From Methanothermobacter thermautotrophicus (lineage in GTDB: Archaea > Methanobacteriota > Methanobacteria > Methanobacteriales > Methanothermobacteraceae): a stretch of 64,000 nt of DNA. Below are positions 24,726 to 35,198 of this stretch, piece after piece. Each line of letters begins with the position of its first letter. Within the stretch, counting starts at the first letter, position 1. The stretch spans positions 62,001 to 126,000 of the forward strand of contig NZ_QKOF01000001.1 of NCBI RefSeq assembly GCF_014889545.1. Direction: 5' to 3'. Position numbers and translations under genes: made by a program. Under the pieces are notes generated by a model. That model had not been told where the DNA came from. It did no database searches and saw only the letters and a list, made by a program, of their open reading frames with translations.

Positions 24726-25607
24726 ATGCTTACCTCTGTTCAGAAGGAGATACTCCAGACCCTCATCAATCTTTACAGGAACTCAAATGGCAAGTCAATC
24801 AAGGGGGAGGAGATAGCAGCCATAATGAACCGGAACCCCGGTACAATAAGGAACCAGATGCAGTCCCTCAGAAGCCTGGGCCTTGTTAAGGGGGTGCCAG
24901 GACCACGTGGCGGCTACAAACCAACAATAAAGGCCTACCATCAGCTTAACATATCATCAACAGGTAGAGAGACCACGGTACCCATCTACCGGGATGGAGA
25001 GCAGATTGAGGACCTCTCAGTCGCGAAGATAGAATTCACCAGCATACCTGACCCTGGTGAGTGCGAGGCAGCCATAAAACTTGTTGGAAGTATAAGGAAA
25101 CTTGACCTCGGTGACAGGGTCAGGATAGGTCCAACCCCTGTTAACAAGCTCGTGGTTGATGGTGTGGTTGTTGGAAGGGATGATATGGATAACATGATCC
25201 TCCTTGATACGACGGCGATAAGGAGCATACCCAAGAAGACTGTTGATGAGGTCGCAACCCGTGATCTTGTAACCCTCTCCCCGGATATGACTGTGAGGGA
25301 GGCTGCAGCACGGTTATCATCCCTTGGAATCGAGGGGGCCCCCATAGTTGAGGACGATGAGGTTAAGGGTATAGTAACGCTCAGTGATATAACGGAATCC
25401 ATAGCCGAAGGTACAGAGTTTCTGAAGGTTTCAGATATAATGTCAAAGAATATAATAACCGTTAAACAGGATATGATGATAGCAGATGCCATAGAGATTA
25501 TGAATAAATACAATATTGGAAGGCTGATAGTCACAGACCGTGAGGGCAGACCCTCCGGTATAATAACCAGGACAGATATTCTTGATAGCATCGCTGGACT
25601 TGACTGA
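24726..25607 (+). CDS. HTH / CBS-pair transcription regulator
   Basis: 293 residues. N-terminal winged helix (about 1-75: EEIAAIMNRNPGTIRNQMQS, a clear HTH), a middle domain of about 100 residues with GDRVRIGPTPVNKLVVDGVV, and two CBS domains at about 175-290 (VATRDLVTLSPDMTVREAA and ISMSKN-like IMSKNIITVK). CBS pairs bind adenosyl nucleotides, so DNA binding may respond to energy state. The promoter region 24640-24710 has AT-rich near-palindromes (AATAATTATAATTATTATT) that may be its own operator. GTGTTAAG precedes the ATG. Confidence 0.88.
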   Translation: MLTSVQKEILQTLINLYRNSNGKSIKGEEIAAIMNRNPGTIRNQMQSLRSLGLVKGVPGPRGGYKPTIKAYHQLNISSTGRETTVPIYRDGEQIEDLSVAKIEFTSIPDPGECEAAIKLVGSIRKLDLGDRVRIGPTPVNKLVVDGVVVGRDDMDNMILLDTTAIRSIPKKTVDEVATRDLVTLSPDMTVREAAARLSSLGIEGAPIVEDDEVKGIVTLSDITESIAEGTEFLKVSDIMSKNIITVKQDMMIADAIEIMNKYNIGRLIVTDREGRPSGIITRTDILDSIAGLD

Positions 25608-25650
25608 CCTCCTTATTTTAAATTATCCAGGTCTAGTTACTAGCAAACAT

Positions 25651-25757
25651 GATAGAATCAGTTAGTCTATTTACTTTAGCAGGTAAGGATTTATATGTCA
25701 CAGCGACGTGATAGAATCAGTTAGTCTATTTACTTTAGCAGGTAAGGATATATAAGC
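25651..25757 (+). repeat. Tandem duplication of a promoter element, period 59 bp
   Basis: GATAGAATCAGTTAGTCTAT followed by TTACTTTAGCAGGTAAGGAT occurs at 25651 and again at 25710. Each copy ends in a TATA box: GATTTATATG (first) and GATATATAAGC (second). So the deoxyhypusine synthase gene appears to have two near-identical promoters in series, the second with the better TATA. Confidence 0.9.
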
Positions 25758-25773
25758 ACACCAGATTAATCTT

Positions 25774-25855
25774 TGTATATCGTGTTCAGGATTTGAGGTG
25801 GCATCCCAGCACTGAAGTTTCCTTGAGGAAACCGGGGATTGCATACAGACCCTAC
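25774..25855 (+). ncRNA. Structured 5' leader or small RNA before deoxyhypusine synthase
   Basis: The second TATA box predicts transcription from about 25776. The next 80 bases can form nested helices: TGTAT (25774) with ATACA (25848), GCATCCC (25808 region) with GGGATTGC, and a tip hairpin GTTTCC-TTGA-GGAAAC. The 3' end of the fold has ATACAGAC, which recalls the ACA box of archaeal H/ACA guides, though I cannot confirm a guide pocket. It matches no riboswitch I know. It may be a separate small RNA or a cis-acting leader. Confidence 0.35.
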
Positions 25856-25897
25856 GTCTAATGGATTTTTCCCTATCAATCAGAGGAAGTGTTAATT

Positions 25898-26812
25898 TTG
25901 AATGTGAATCACATGAATATAACAGCAGGTATGGGCGTGGCAGAACTCATAGAGGAGATGGGACGTTCAGGGGTCCTGGGAGCTGGCAGGGTCTACAGGG
26001 CAACAAGGCTCCTGCGTGAGATGATTGATGACCCGGAAATGGCCATATTCATGAGCGTGGCAGGGCCCCTGGTTCCTGGGGGTATGAGGAGGATAATAAG
26101 GGACCTCATAGATGATGGAACAATAGACGCCCTGATAACAAGCGGGGCAAACCTTACCCATGACCTCCTGGAGGCCTTCGGGGGCGCCCACTACAGGGAC
26201 TATGGCTTTGACGATGAGAAGCTGCACCAGCAGGGTATAGGCCGCATCGGGGATGTCTATACAAGGTCAGAGGACTTTGAGGTATTTGAATCAGAGATCC
26301 AGAGGATATTCTCATGCATATTCTCATCAAAACCCCGGATATCCATACAGGAACTCATACATGATATAGGCGGCCACCTGGATGACGGCATGTCCATAAT
26401 AAGAACAGCACATCTCCGCAGAGTACCTGTATACGCCCCCGGAATCATTGACAGCATGCTTGGCCTCCAGCTCTGGATGTACACCCAGGATAACAGCATA
26501 TGCCTGGATGCTGTGAAGGATATGCACAGCCTCTCAGACCTTGTTTTCAGTCATGAGCGCATAGGCGCCATAATACTTGGCGGCGGACTCCCCAAACACT
26601 ACACTCTGGCATCAACCCTCCTCAGGGGAGGGGTGGATGCCGCGGTTCAGATAACCATGGATCGCAGTGAAACAGGGAGCCTCAGCGGGGCGCCCCTGGA
26701 GGAGGCAAAGTCATGGGCGAAGGCCCAGGAGGGTTCAAACCTTGTCACTGTGGTGGGTGATGCAACAGCCCTCTTCCCGTTGATACTGGCAGGGGCATTA
26801 TCTGGGCTCTAG
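25898..26812 (+). CDS. dys: Deoxyhypusine synthase
   Basis: About 304 residues. NAD- and spermidine-dependent transfer of aminobutyl to a lysine of aIF5A. Family motifs: VAGPLVPGGMRR, SGANLTHDL, HQQGIGRIGD (with the GRIGD segment), and GGGLPKHY (active-site Lys in the GxGxPKH-type motif) followed by TGSLSGA. Length is normal for archaeal enzymes. The start is uncertain: GAGGAAG lies about 8-11 bases before TTG at 25898; GTG at 25889 touches the RBS and the first ATG is at 25913. The next gene starts on its stop codon (TAGTG). Confidence 0.92.
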   Translation: MNVNHMNITAGMGVAELIEEMGRSGVLGAGRVYRATRLLREMIDDPEMAIFMSVAGPLVPGGMRRIIRDLIDDGTIDALITSGANLTHDLLEAFGGAHYRDYGFDDEKLHQQGIGRIGDVYTRSEDFEVFESEIQRIFSCIFSSKPRISIQELIHDIGGHLDDGMSIIRTAHLRRVPVYAPGIIDSMLGLQLWMYTQDNSICLDAVKDMHSLSDLVFSHERIGAIILGGGLPKHYTLASTLLRGGVDAAVQITMDRSETGSLSGAPLEEAKSWAKAQEGSNLVTVVGDATALFPLILAGALSGL

Positions 26813-27384
26813 TGCGTGTTATAGGGGCCTTCATTCGGAGTGTTTGCATGATCGAGGTTCTATACCCTGTTTCAGGTTTTCTCATGAAGATCGCCGATGA
26901 GTGTGAGGATGAGTGGGAGATGCCCCGCACCGGTATGGTGGCGGGTGCCCTCTGCGGGGCATCAGCGGGTCTTCTATCGGTAAGTGATCCTGCAGCTGCA
27001 TGCATATTCCTGGGCATATTCGCAGGCACACTCCTGTCATTCAAGGTTGACTGCATGAGCCATGCTGCTGCGGCCCTTGTATTTGTCCTCTTCATACTCG
27101 CTGGCGGATTACCGGTTATAAGCATCCCTGCAGTGTTAATGTGCACCCTGGCTGCCTACCTAGATGAGTACGGGAACGATAACCCGGTAATTTATGGGAA
27201 AAGCAGGATTTTAAGGCTTTTCTTTGATTACAGGTTCTCACTTAAGATAGTCATAGTTCTACTTGCCATCCTATCCCTGGCAGGTTTTAAGACGGGCTTT
27301 GGGCCTCTGACAGTCATCCTGTTCCTCCTCTTTGAGGCAGCATATGAGCTTGGGGGTAGAGTAGTGCATCAGGGGGCTGAATGA
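26812..27384 (+). CDS. Conserved-looking integral membrane protein
   Basis: 190 residues with about five hydrophobic helices (near 45-95, 98-120, 145-180). GTG start overlaps the stop of the deoxyhypusine synthase gene (TAGTG), so translation is coupled. No family recognised and no charged or metal motifs in the helices. The coupling with deoxyhypusine synthase may only reflect operon packing. Confidence 0.7.
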   Translation: MRVIGAFIRSVCMIEVLYPVSGFLMKIADECEDEWEMPRTGMVAGALCGASAGLLSVSDPAAACIFLGIFAGTLLSFKVDCMSHAAAALVFVLFILAGGLPVISIPAVLMCTLAAYLDEYGNDNPVIYGKSRILRLFFDYRFSLKIVIVLLAILSLAGFKTGFGPLTVILFLLFEAAYELGGRVVHQGAE

Positions 27385-27407
27385 GGATTCTGAAGAAAAA
27401 TAGTTTT

Positions 27408-28088
<681 letters not shown>

Positions 28089-28263
28089 TTAAAGATCCAT
28101 TTATGGATAATAACCTTTTAATATCAGTTTTCAGGGGTCTCAGAGATAATCTGCTCTGGTGAAAATTTGGACTAGGATATATATTATCCTTTCATAACCC
28201 CACACCATCAGGGAAACTTTAATTCAGATCAGAATTTATAGAAAATATTATATACTGCAATCT

Positions 28264-28277
28264 TAAAGTTTACTTTA
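28264..28277 (+). promoter_or_regulatory. TAAAGT-TT-ACTTTA palindrome before cbiM
   Basis: A 6+2+6 inverted repeat 24-37 bases before the TTG start of cbiM, just downstream of a TATA element (AATATTATATAC near 28245). It overlaps the expected transcription start and could be an operator of the cobalt-uptake operon. The half-site TTTACTTTAG also occurs in the duplicated promoter at 25671 and 25730. Confidence 0.4.
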
Positions 28278-28300
28278 GAAGGATTCAAGAAGGTGATAAA

Positions 28301-28969
28301 TTGCATATAATGGAAGGATTTCTACCCTGGCAGTGGTGCCTCTTCTGGTATCTGCTCTCAGCACCGGTCATAGTCTATGGCCTCCTGAAGATAATAAGGA
28401 TTGCAGAGGATAGACCCGAGGCAAAACCGCTCCTTGCAGTTAGCGGCGCATTCATGTTTGTCCTGTCATCCCTTAAACTGCCATCTGTAACCGGCAGCTG
28501 CTCACACCCCACAGGTAACGGTCTTGGCGCTGTACTCTTCGGACCGGCAGTTACATCCGTCATGGCACTGATTGTTCTGATCTTCCAGGCGCTGCTTCTG
28601 GCCCATGGTGGACTCACCACCCTGGGAGCCAACGTGTTTTCAATGGGAATAGTCGGGCCTGTATGTGCCTGGGGAATCTACAGGCTCACAGGGCCATCCC
28701 TTTCCACCTCAGTTTCAGTTTTCCTTGCAGCCTTCCTGGGGGACCTGATGACCTACGTAACAACCTCAGTGCAGCTGGCACTGGCATTCCCTGTTCCAGG
28801 GTTTTCAGAGGCCCTCATGAAGTTCATGATCATATTCGCCTACACCCAGCTACCCCTTGCGGTGGCAGAGGGGCTGCTGACAGTTGTGATATTTGAGAAG
28901 ATACTGGAGCTCAAACCGGACATAATGGAAAAGCTCCAGATAATCAGTAAAAAGGCTACGGAGGCTTGA
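28301..28969 (+). CDS. cbiM: Cobalt ECF transporter S component CbiM
   Basis: 222 residues. Begins MHIMEGFLP, the conserved CbiM/NikM N-terminus that enters the membrane and binds Co(II) through the N-terminal amine and His2. The CSHPTGNG motif near residue 67 is also diagnostic. About seven helices. TTG start with AAGGTGAT 5 bases before it. First gene of cbiMNQ, with cbiO following after a short gap. Cobalt rather than nickel is inferred from the CbiN partner; sequence cannot settle it fully. Confidence 0.95.
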   Translation: MHIMEGFLPWQWCLFWYLLSAPVIVYGLLKIIRIAEDRPEAKPLLAVSGAFMFVLSSLKLPSVTGSCSHPTGNGLGAVLFGPAVTSVMALIVLIFQALLLAHGGLTTLGANVFSMGIVGPVCAWGIYRLTGPSLSTSVSVFLAAFLGDLMTYVTTSVQLALAFPVPGFSEALMKFMIIFAYTQLPLAVAEGLLTVVIFEKILELKPDIMEKLQIISKKATEA

Positions 28970-28971
28970 AG

Positions 28972-29259
28972 ATGAATAAGAGGCACATATTGATGCTCTT
29001 TGCTGTCATAATAATCGCCGTGGCACCCCTGATAATATACAGTGGCCATGGAGAGGATGATGGCTACTTCGGAGGCGCTGATGATAGCGCAGGTGATGCA
29101 ATAAGTGAGACAGGCTACAAGCCATGGTTCCAGCCACTATGGGAGCCTCCAAGCGGTGAAATAGAGAGCCTCCTCTTTGCCCTGCAGGCAGCAATAGGGG
29201 CCCTCATAATAGGGTACGTCTTTGGCTACTACAGGGGAAGGGGCGAGACATCAGAATGA
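28972..29259 (+). CDS. cbiN: Cobalt transporter accessory protein CbiN
   Basis: 95 residues with an N-terminal and a C-terminal membrane helix and an acidic extracellular loop (HGEDDGYFGGADDSAGDA). The FxPWFQPLWEPPSGEIE-type segment is the CbiN hallmark. It assists CbiM in cobalt transport. GGAGG lies 6 bases before the ATG at 28972, inside the end of cbiM. Confidence 0.93.
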   Translation: MNKRHILMLFAVIIIAVAPLIIYSGHGEDDGYFGGADDSAGDAISETGYKPWFQPLWEPPSGEIESLLFALQAAIGALIIGYVFGYYRGRGETSE

Positions 29260-29292
29260 TCCTTCAGAGGTAAGAAGTTACAGGTGAGGGCG

Positions 29293-30054
29293 ATGAACAT
29301 CTCCGTTGACTACTATGCACATAACAACAGCCTGAGGGAAAGCAGTACGGGCTTCAAGATGGCCCTGTGCATAATTACAATGATAATATCAGTGATATCA
29401 CCCACACCAGTGATCCCCGCCATCGTGGCGGTTTTAATGACCCTCATCATCCTCTTTGTAGCGGATATACCTGCATCATACTACCTGAGGTTTTCAGCGG
29501 TTCCTTTAGGCTTTGGAGTTTTAACCCTTGTCCTCATGACCTTCTTCTTCGGCGTGGACCCTGCAGCAACCATCATGGGTCTCACAGTGTACAGTGACGG
29601 TCTGCAGACAGGGATACTTGTATTCTCAAGGATCATGGGGGGATTCTCCTGCCTGGCATTCCTCGCCCTCACAACACCTGTGAATGAGATCTTCCATGAA
29701 CTTGGAAGGCTTGGAGTGCCACCAGCCCTCACCGAGATAGCCCTCCTAATGTACAGGTCAATCTTTGTCTTCCTTGAGGAGGCATCGATAATGTACCATG
29801 CCCAGGATACAAGGCTCGGATACAGCGGCCTTCGAAACTCCTACAGGTCCCTGGGACTACTTGCAGGCAACCTATTTATAAGGTCATGGCTCAGGGGTGA
29901 GACAGTCTACCGTTCCATGGAGTCACGATGCTACATGGGATCCATGCCGGCACTGAGAAAGAAGTCAATGGGGTTGAGGGGTATGGCCATGATCATCCTT
30001 TTTGACGGTCTCCTTGTGACTGGTCTCCTCTTCACTTCAGGTGCTTGGCTATGA
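29293..30054 (+). CDS. cbiQ: Cobalt ECF transporter T component CbiQ
   Basis: 253 residues, about five membrane helices. The cytoplasmic coupling motifs of T components are present, e.g. SWLRGETVYRSMESRCY near the C-terminus (AxxxRG/ARG-like). It connects CbiM to the CbiO ATPase. AGGTGAGGG precedes the ATG at 29293. Confidence 0.93.
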   Translation: MNISVDYYAHNNSLRESSTGFKMALCIITMIISVISPTPVIPAIVAVLMTLIILFVADIPASYYLRFSAVPLGFGVLTLVLMTFFFGVDPAATIMGLTVYSDGLQTGILVFSRIMGGFSCLAFLALTTPVNEIFHELGRLGVPPALTEIALLMYRSIFVFLEEASIMYHAQDTRLGYSGLRNSYRSLGLLAGNLFIRSWLRGETVYRSMESRCYMGSMPALRKKSMGLRGMAMIILFDGLLVTGLLFTSGAWL

Positions 30055-30219
30055 GACACCTTATCTGAGATTTTATCATCACATTTAACTGAAATGTTCT
30101 GATTCTAGCACTTTCGTACCGCCAGGATTTCATCTCTTCATCAATCCGATAGGGTTAAGCAGACTTAAATATAAAATACACATTATTCATCATAACGGTT
30201 AACGGATCGCGGTGTGAAC

Positions 30220-31526
<1,307 letters not shown>

Positions 31527-31552
31527 ATAAAAAACAGAAGGAGGCTGATTTA

Positions 31553-32137
31553 ATGGTTAAGGTCATTGGAATCTGTGGAAGTCCAAGAAAGAATGGTAAT
31601 ACTGAGATACTCCTGAGGGAGGCCCTTGATGCCGCTGAGGAGGCCGGTGCAGAGACAGAACTTGTGAGACTAGCAGGCCTTGATATAAATCCCTGCAGGG
31701 CATGTGACTCATGCAAGGAGACAGGTGAATGCGACATCGACGATGACCTCAACAGGGTGGTTGAACTTGTGGCATCAGCCCACGGGATAATTATAGGTAG
31801 CCCCGTCTACTTTGGTTCAGTGACAGCCCAGACCAAGATGTTCATGGACAGGACCCGACCCCTCAGGAGCAAATTCAGACTGGCAGACAAAGTTGGGGGT
31901 GCTGTGACCGTCGGGGGCTCACGAAATGGCGGCCAGGAAACTGCATGCAGTGACATTCACAACTTCTTCCTTATACATGAGGCAGCTGTTGTGGGGGACG
32001 CCTCACCCACTGCACACTATGGAGGAACCGGTGTAGGCGGTGCAAAGGGCGAATCAGCCAGTGACCAGGCAGGTATTGAAACATCAAGGAACCTTGGAAG
32101 GAGGGTCGCCCTCCTGGCAGCAAGGATCCATGGATGA
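31553..32137 (+). CDS. Iron-sulfur flavoprotein (Isf type)
   Basis: 194 residues, flavodoxin-like. The compact cluster motif C-x2-C-x2-C-x5-C (CRACDSCKETGEC) binds [4Fe-4S]; GSPRKNGNTE is the FMN phosphate loop. Isf proteins of methanogens pass electrons from ferredoxin and can reduce O2 or H2O2. RBS AGAAGGAGG is well placed. It sits 26 bases after ribC. Confidence 0.9.
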   Translation: MVKVIGICGSPRKNGNTEILLREALDAAEEAGAETELVRLAGLDINPCRACDSCKETGECDIDDDLNRVVELVASAHGIIIGSPVYFGSVTAQTKMFMDRTRPLRSKFRLADKVGGAVTVGGSRNGGQETACSDIHNFFLIHEAAVVGDASPTAHYGGTGVGGAKGESASDQAGIETSRNLGRRVALLAARIHG

Positions 32138-32158
32138 AAAACTATCTGAGTGGAATCC

Positions 32159-32857
32159 ATGGCGGGACACAGGCAAAAGGATGTTGCAGTGGTTGTACCG
32201 GTATACAATGAGGAGAAGACCGTGGCTGGTGTGATAGAATCCCTCCTTGACAGGGGATACCGGGTTATAGCCGTTGATGACGGCTCAAGGGATTCAACCC
32301 CAGAAATACTTGCAGGAATGTCCTCTGAAAGGGAGGGTTTATCTGTTTACACCCATGTAATAAACAGGGGCCTCGGAGCAGCCCTCAGGACAGGTTTACG
32401 GGCGGCTGTGGGTGAAGGGGCCTCATACATCGTCACATTCGATGCCGATGGACAGCATGACCCTGATGATATTGAGGGTGTTATCGAACCCCTCATGGAG
32501 GGAGAGGCCGATGTGGTGATAGGGAGCAGGGAATTCTCTGAGATGCCCCTTTCAAGGAGCATCGGGAACACAATAATGAACCTGCTCACCCTCCTCTTCT
32601 ATGGCTGCAGGGTCTCAGATTCCCAGTCCGGTCTGAGGGCCTTCACTGCCAGGGCAGCATCACTTATGGATATAAAGAGCAGGGGTTACGGTGTTTCATC
32701 TGAGATAATAGGTGAGATACACAGAAATGGCCTCAGGATGAGGGAGGTTAAAATAAAAACGATATACACCCCTGAGACCATATCCAAGGGTACCGGTACA
32801 TCAGTGGGTATAAGGATACTCCTGAGGCTGATACTGAACATGCTTAGAAGGGTTTAA
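32159..32857 (+). CDS. Family 2 glycosyltransferase, dolichyl-phosphate-mannose synthase type
   Basis: 232 residues. AVVVPVYNEEKTVAGV, DDGSRDSTPE, FDADGQHDPDD (the DxD site) and GSREFSEMPLSRS are typical of DPM1-like GT2 enzymes that load a polyprenyl phosphate with a sugar. No C-terminal membrane helices of the GtrA type. ATG at 32159 preferred, but the RBS is weak, so GTG at 32150 remains possible. Followed by a DUF2304 protein and a GT4, a small surface-glycan cluster. Confidence 0.9.
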   Translation: MAGHRQKDVAVVVPVYNEEKTVAGVIESLLDRGYRVIAVDDGSRDSTPEILAGMSSEREGLSVYTHVINRGLGAALRTGLRAAVGEGASYIVTFDADGQHDPDDIEGVIEPLMEGEADVVIGSREFSEMPLSRSIGNTIMNLLTLLFYGCRVSDSQSGLRAFTARAASLMDIKSRGYGVSSEIIGEIHRNGLRMREVKIKTIYTPETISKGTGTSVGIRILLRLILNMLRRV

Positions 32858-32896
32858 ACAGGAGTTCCTCCTCAGATACAGTTTTCGGTGATTTTT

Positions 32897-33223
32897 ATGA
32901 TATACCAGGTTCTTGGAATTGTTATTGGGATTGCAGGTATAATTGTATCCTTTGCAAGGTTCAGGGAGTCAAGGACATCGCCGGGGGGCCTCCTCCTCTG
33001 GCTGATACTATGGGTTTCGGTCATAATGTTCTCACTCAACCCGCCATTATCAACCAGGATAGCCAACATCCTTGGTATCGGGCGTGGACTTGATTTTCTC
33101 CTCATAATAGGCATACTGGGTGCATATTACATCCTTTTCAGGATATACCTGATGGTTGACAGGATTCAGCAGGATATAACCGAGCTTGTGCATGAAATCG
33201 CCCTCAGGGAACATGATGATTGA
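32897..33223 (+). CDS. Small membrane protein, DUF2304 family
   Basis: 108 residues with three hydrophobic helices and a charged C-terminal segment (RIQQDITELVHEIALRE). DUF2304 proteins commonly follow DPM1-like glycosyltransferases, as here. GGTGATTTTT precedes the ATG at 32897. Probably a partner or anchor of the glycosyltransferase at 32159; exact role unknown. Confidence 0.85.
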   Translation: MIYQVLGIVIGIAGIIVSFARFRESRTSPGGLLLWLILWVSVIMFSLNPPLSTRIANILGIGRGLDFLLIIGILGAYYILFRIYLMVDRIQQDITELVHEIALREHDD

Positions 33224-33240
33224 GTAAACAGGGGTTTCAA

Positions 33241-34374
33241 ATGAGGATATGCATCGTTACAGAGTACTTCCCGGGAGGCGAGGAACTGAACATCAGGGGC
33301 GGTGCAGAGGCCTGCGCCTTCAATGAGGCCCTTAAACTGTCAGAGAAACATGAAGTAACGGTACTGACATCAAGGACCCCTGAAAACCCTGAAAACTACA
33401 GCTGCGGGAACATGGAGGTTATCTGCTGCGGCCCTGTAAGGTCCTATGTGCAGGCGGGTTCCATCACGGGAAGGCTGTCCTTCATGTTATCAGCCTACCG
33501 GGAGGGATTGAAGCTTGACCCTGACGCGGTGATTGGCTACAACTTCATAACCCACCCGGTGGCATGGAGGATAGCAGGAAAAAGGGATGCCGCGGCACTG
33601 GCCCGCTACCATGACGTCTGGATCGGTGAGTGGGTGAGGAACATAGGGGCCTCGGGCATACTCGGGGAGGTGCTTGAGAGGTACACCCTCTCACGGAGGT
33701 TCGACCGTATAGTGGCTGTATCTGAGTATACAGCAGGCAAGATCCTTGAGAGGTATCCCTGGCAGAAGGTCTCGGTTGTCCATAACATGGTCGACTTCAG
33801 GGCACCGGATGTCCGGAAGACCAGCACACCGTCAATTGCATGCGTATCACGCCTCGTTGAATACAAGAGGATACAGGACCTCATAAGGGCGGTCTCGGTG
33901 ATAAGGGAGAAGTTCCCTGATATCAGGTGCAGGATAATCGGCACAGGCCCCATGGAGGAGAATTTAAGGGGCCTTGCACATAGACTTGGTGTTGAGGATA
34001 ACCTTGAGTTCATGGGCTTCGTTGAGAAACACTCGGATGTACTGGAGGTTATAGCAGGGTCATGGGTCTTCTGCCTTCCAAGTGTGGTTGAGGGCTTCGG
34101 AATAGTTATAGTGGAGGCAATGGGATGCGGAACACCCTTTGTGGCTGCCAGGATACCCCCAGTGATGGAGGCAAGCCAGGGGAGGGGTGGAATTTTCTTT
34201 GAACCCGGGGACTGGCGTGACCTTGCAGATAAGCTTGAACTTTTACTCTCCAGCAGGGAGCTCCACGGGAGATTAACCTCTGAGGCCGCAGATGTTTTCA
34301 TGGACTACAGTGCAGATTCCATAGGGGCAAAACTTGAGGCTGTACTTAGGGAGGTCACAGGAAGGGATGAATGA
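33241..34374 (+). CDS. Family 4 glycosyltransferase
   Basis: 377 residues, GT-B fold: RGGAEACAFNEALKLS near the N-terminus, SRLVEYKRIQDLIRA, EGFGIVIVEAMGCGTP (the E-x7-E motif). Transfers a sugar from a nucleotide donor to an unknown acceptor, probably a surface glycan. ATG at 33241 after GGGG; the 33220 start overlaps the preceding gene. Confidence 0.9.
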   Translation: MRICIVTEYFPGGEELNIRGGAEACAFNEALKLSEKHEVTVLTSRTPENPENYSCGNMEVICCGPVRSYVQAGSITGRLSFMLSAYREGLKLDPDAVIGYNFITHPVAWRIAGKRDAAALARYHDVWIGEWVRNIGASGILGEVLERYTLSRRFDRIVAVSEYTAGKILERYPWQKVSVVHNMVDFRAPDVRKTSTPSIACVSRLVEYKRIQDLIRAVSVIREKFPDIRCRIIGTGPMEENLRGLAHRLGVEDNLEFMGFVEKHSDVLEVIAGSWVFCLPSVVEGFGIVIVEAMGCGTPFVAARIPPVMEASQGRGGIFFEPGDWRDLADKLELLLSSRELHGRLTSEAADVFMDYSADSIGAKLEAVLREVTGRDE

Positions 34375-34477
34375 GTCTTCCATGCCCTGTATTTATTGAA
34401 TCCTTTTACTGAGGCCTTTTGACGCCCATTTTTTTACATGGGTCTGTATCTTTGAATCCTTCTAGGACCTGCTGACA

Positions 34478-34489
34478 ACTATTAATAGT
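34478..34489. promoter_or_regulatory. ACTATTAATAGT palindrome before the LutA-like gene
   Basis: A perfect 12-base palindrome, flanked by CTGACA and CAG, 23-34 bases before the ATG at 34512. It overlaps the expected TATA position, so it is a possible operator or simply the TATA element in a symmetric setting. Confidence 0.35.
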
Positions 34490-34511
34490 CAGGGATGACA
34501 TAGCTGATATC

Positions 34512-35198
34512 ATGGTCATCTATTTCAGGGGATGTCTTGCAAGGGAAAGACTTCATGGAATATCCAGGGCCACTGAGAGGATACTGGAATCCTCAGGGCT
34601 GAAATACAGGGTACTTGAGGAAGAGTCATGCTGTGGTTCTGTTCTTCTGAGGACGGGGTTCCTTGAGGAGGCAGAGACACAGATCAAGAGGACGGGAAGC
34701 ATGCTTGATGGAGAGGATGTTGTTGTATCATGTGCCGGATGTTACAGGACCCTCAGCAAGGATTACAGTGAGAGGGGTTATGATATAACCGTTAAACACA
34801 TATCTCAGCTCATATGGGACCTCATGGCAGAGGGTGCAATTGAATTTGAGGGGACAGACATGAAGGTTACCTATCATGACCCCTGTCACCTCTCACGTCA
34901 CAGCGATGAAAGGGACGCATCCAGGGATATTCTGATGGAATTAACAGATTTTAAGGAAATGGAAAATCATGGAAGGGACTCCAGATGTTGCGGTGCCGGA
35001 GGGGGGCTTCGTTCAGCCCACCCCGATGTATCGGCCTCTGTTGCATCTTCAAGGATAGAGGAGGCCGAGAGGACCGGGGCTGACGTCCTGTGCACCTCCT
35101 GCCCCTTCTGCAGGCTCAACCTTGAATCAGGATCCATGAGGGTCATGGATATAACAGAGCTCCTATCGGAACTTATCAGGAGGAGAAACGTTGAATGA
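34512..35198 (+). CDS. CCG-domain protein, LutA/HdrB-like
   Basis: 228 residues with two CCG domains: ESCCGSVL...CAGCYRTL and SRCCGAGGG...CTSCPFCRLN; the first starts with FRGCLAR. In HdrB and LutA these bind unusual iron-sulfur clusters and carry out electron transfer or disulfide chemistry. It overlaps the following LutB-like gene by 8 bases, so the two form a complex in all likelihood. The lactate-oxidation role of bacterial LutABC need not apply in a methanogen. Confidence 0.88.
   Translation: MVIYFRGCLARERLHGISRATERILESSGLKYRVLEEESCCGSVLLRTGFLEEAETQIKRTGSMLDGEDVVVSCAGCYRTLSKDYSERGYDITVKHISQLIWDLMAEGAIEFEGTDMKVTYHDPCHLSRHSDERDASRDILMELTDFKEMENHGRDSRCCGAGGGLRSAHPDVSASVASSRIEEAERTGADVLCTSCPFCRLNLESGSMRVMDITELLSELIRRRNVE

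Noticed and set aside
28140-28300. Cobalamin or nickel/cobalt riboswitch before cbiM
   Set aside because: I could not find the conserved B12-box or NiCo four-way junction bases; only a palindrome near the promoter is seen.
34440-34500. Repeat of TGAATCCTT at 34398 and 34453 near the LutA-like gene
   Set aside because: Too short to be meaningful; both copies lie in T-rich terminator-like DNA.
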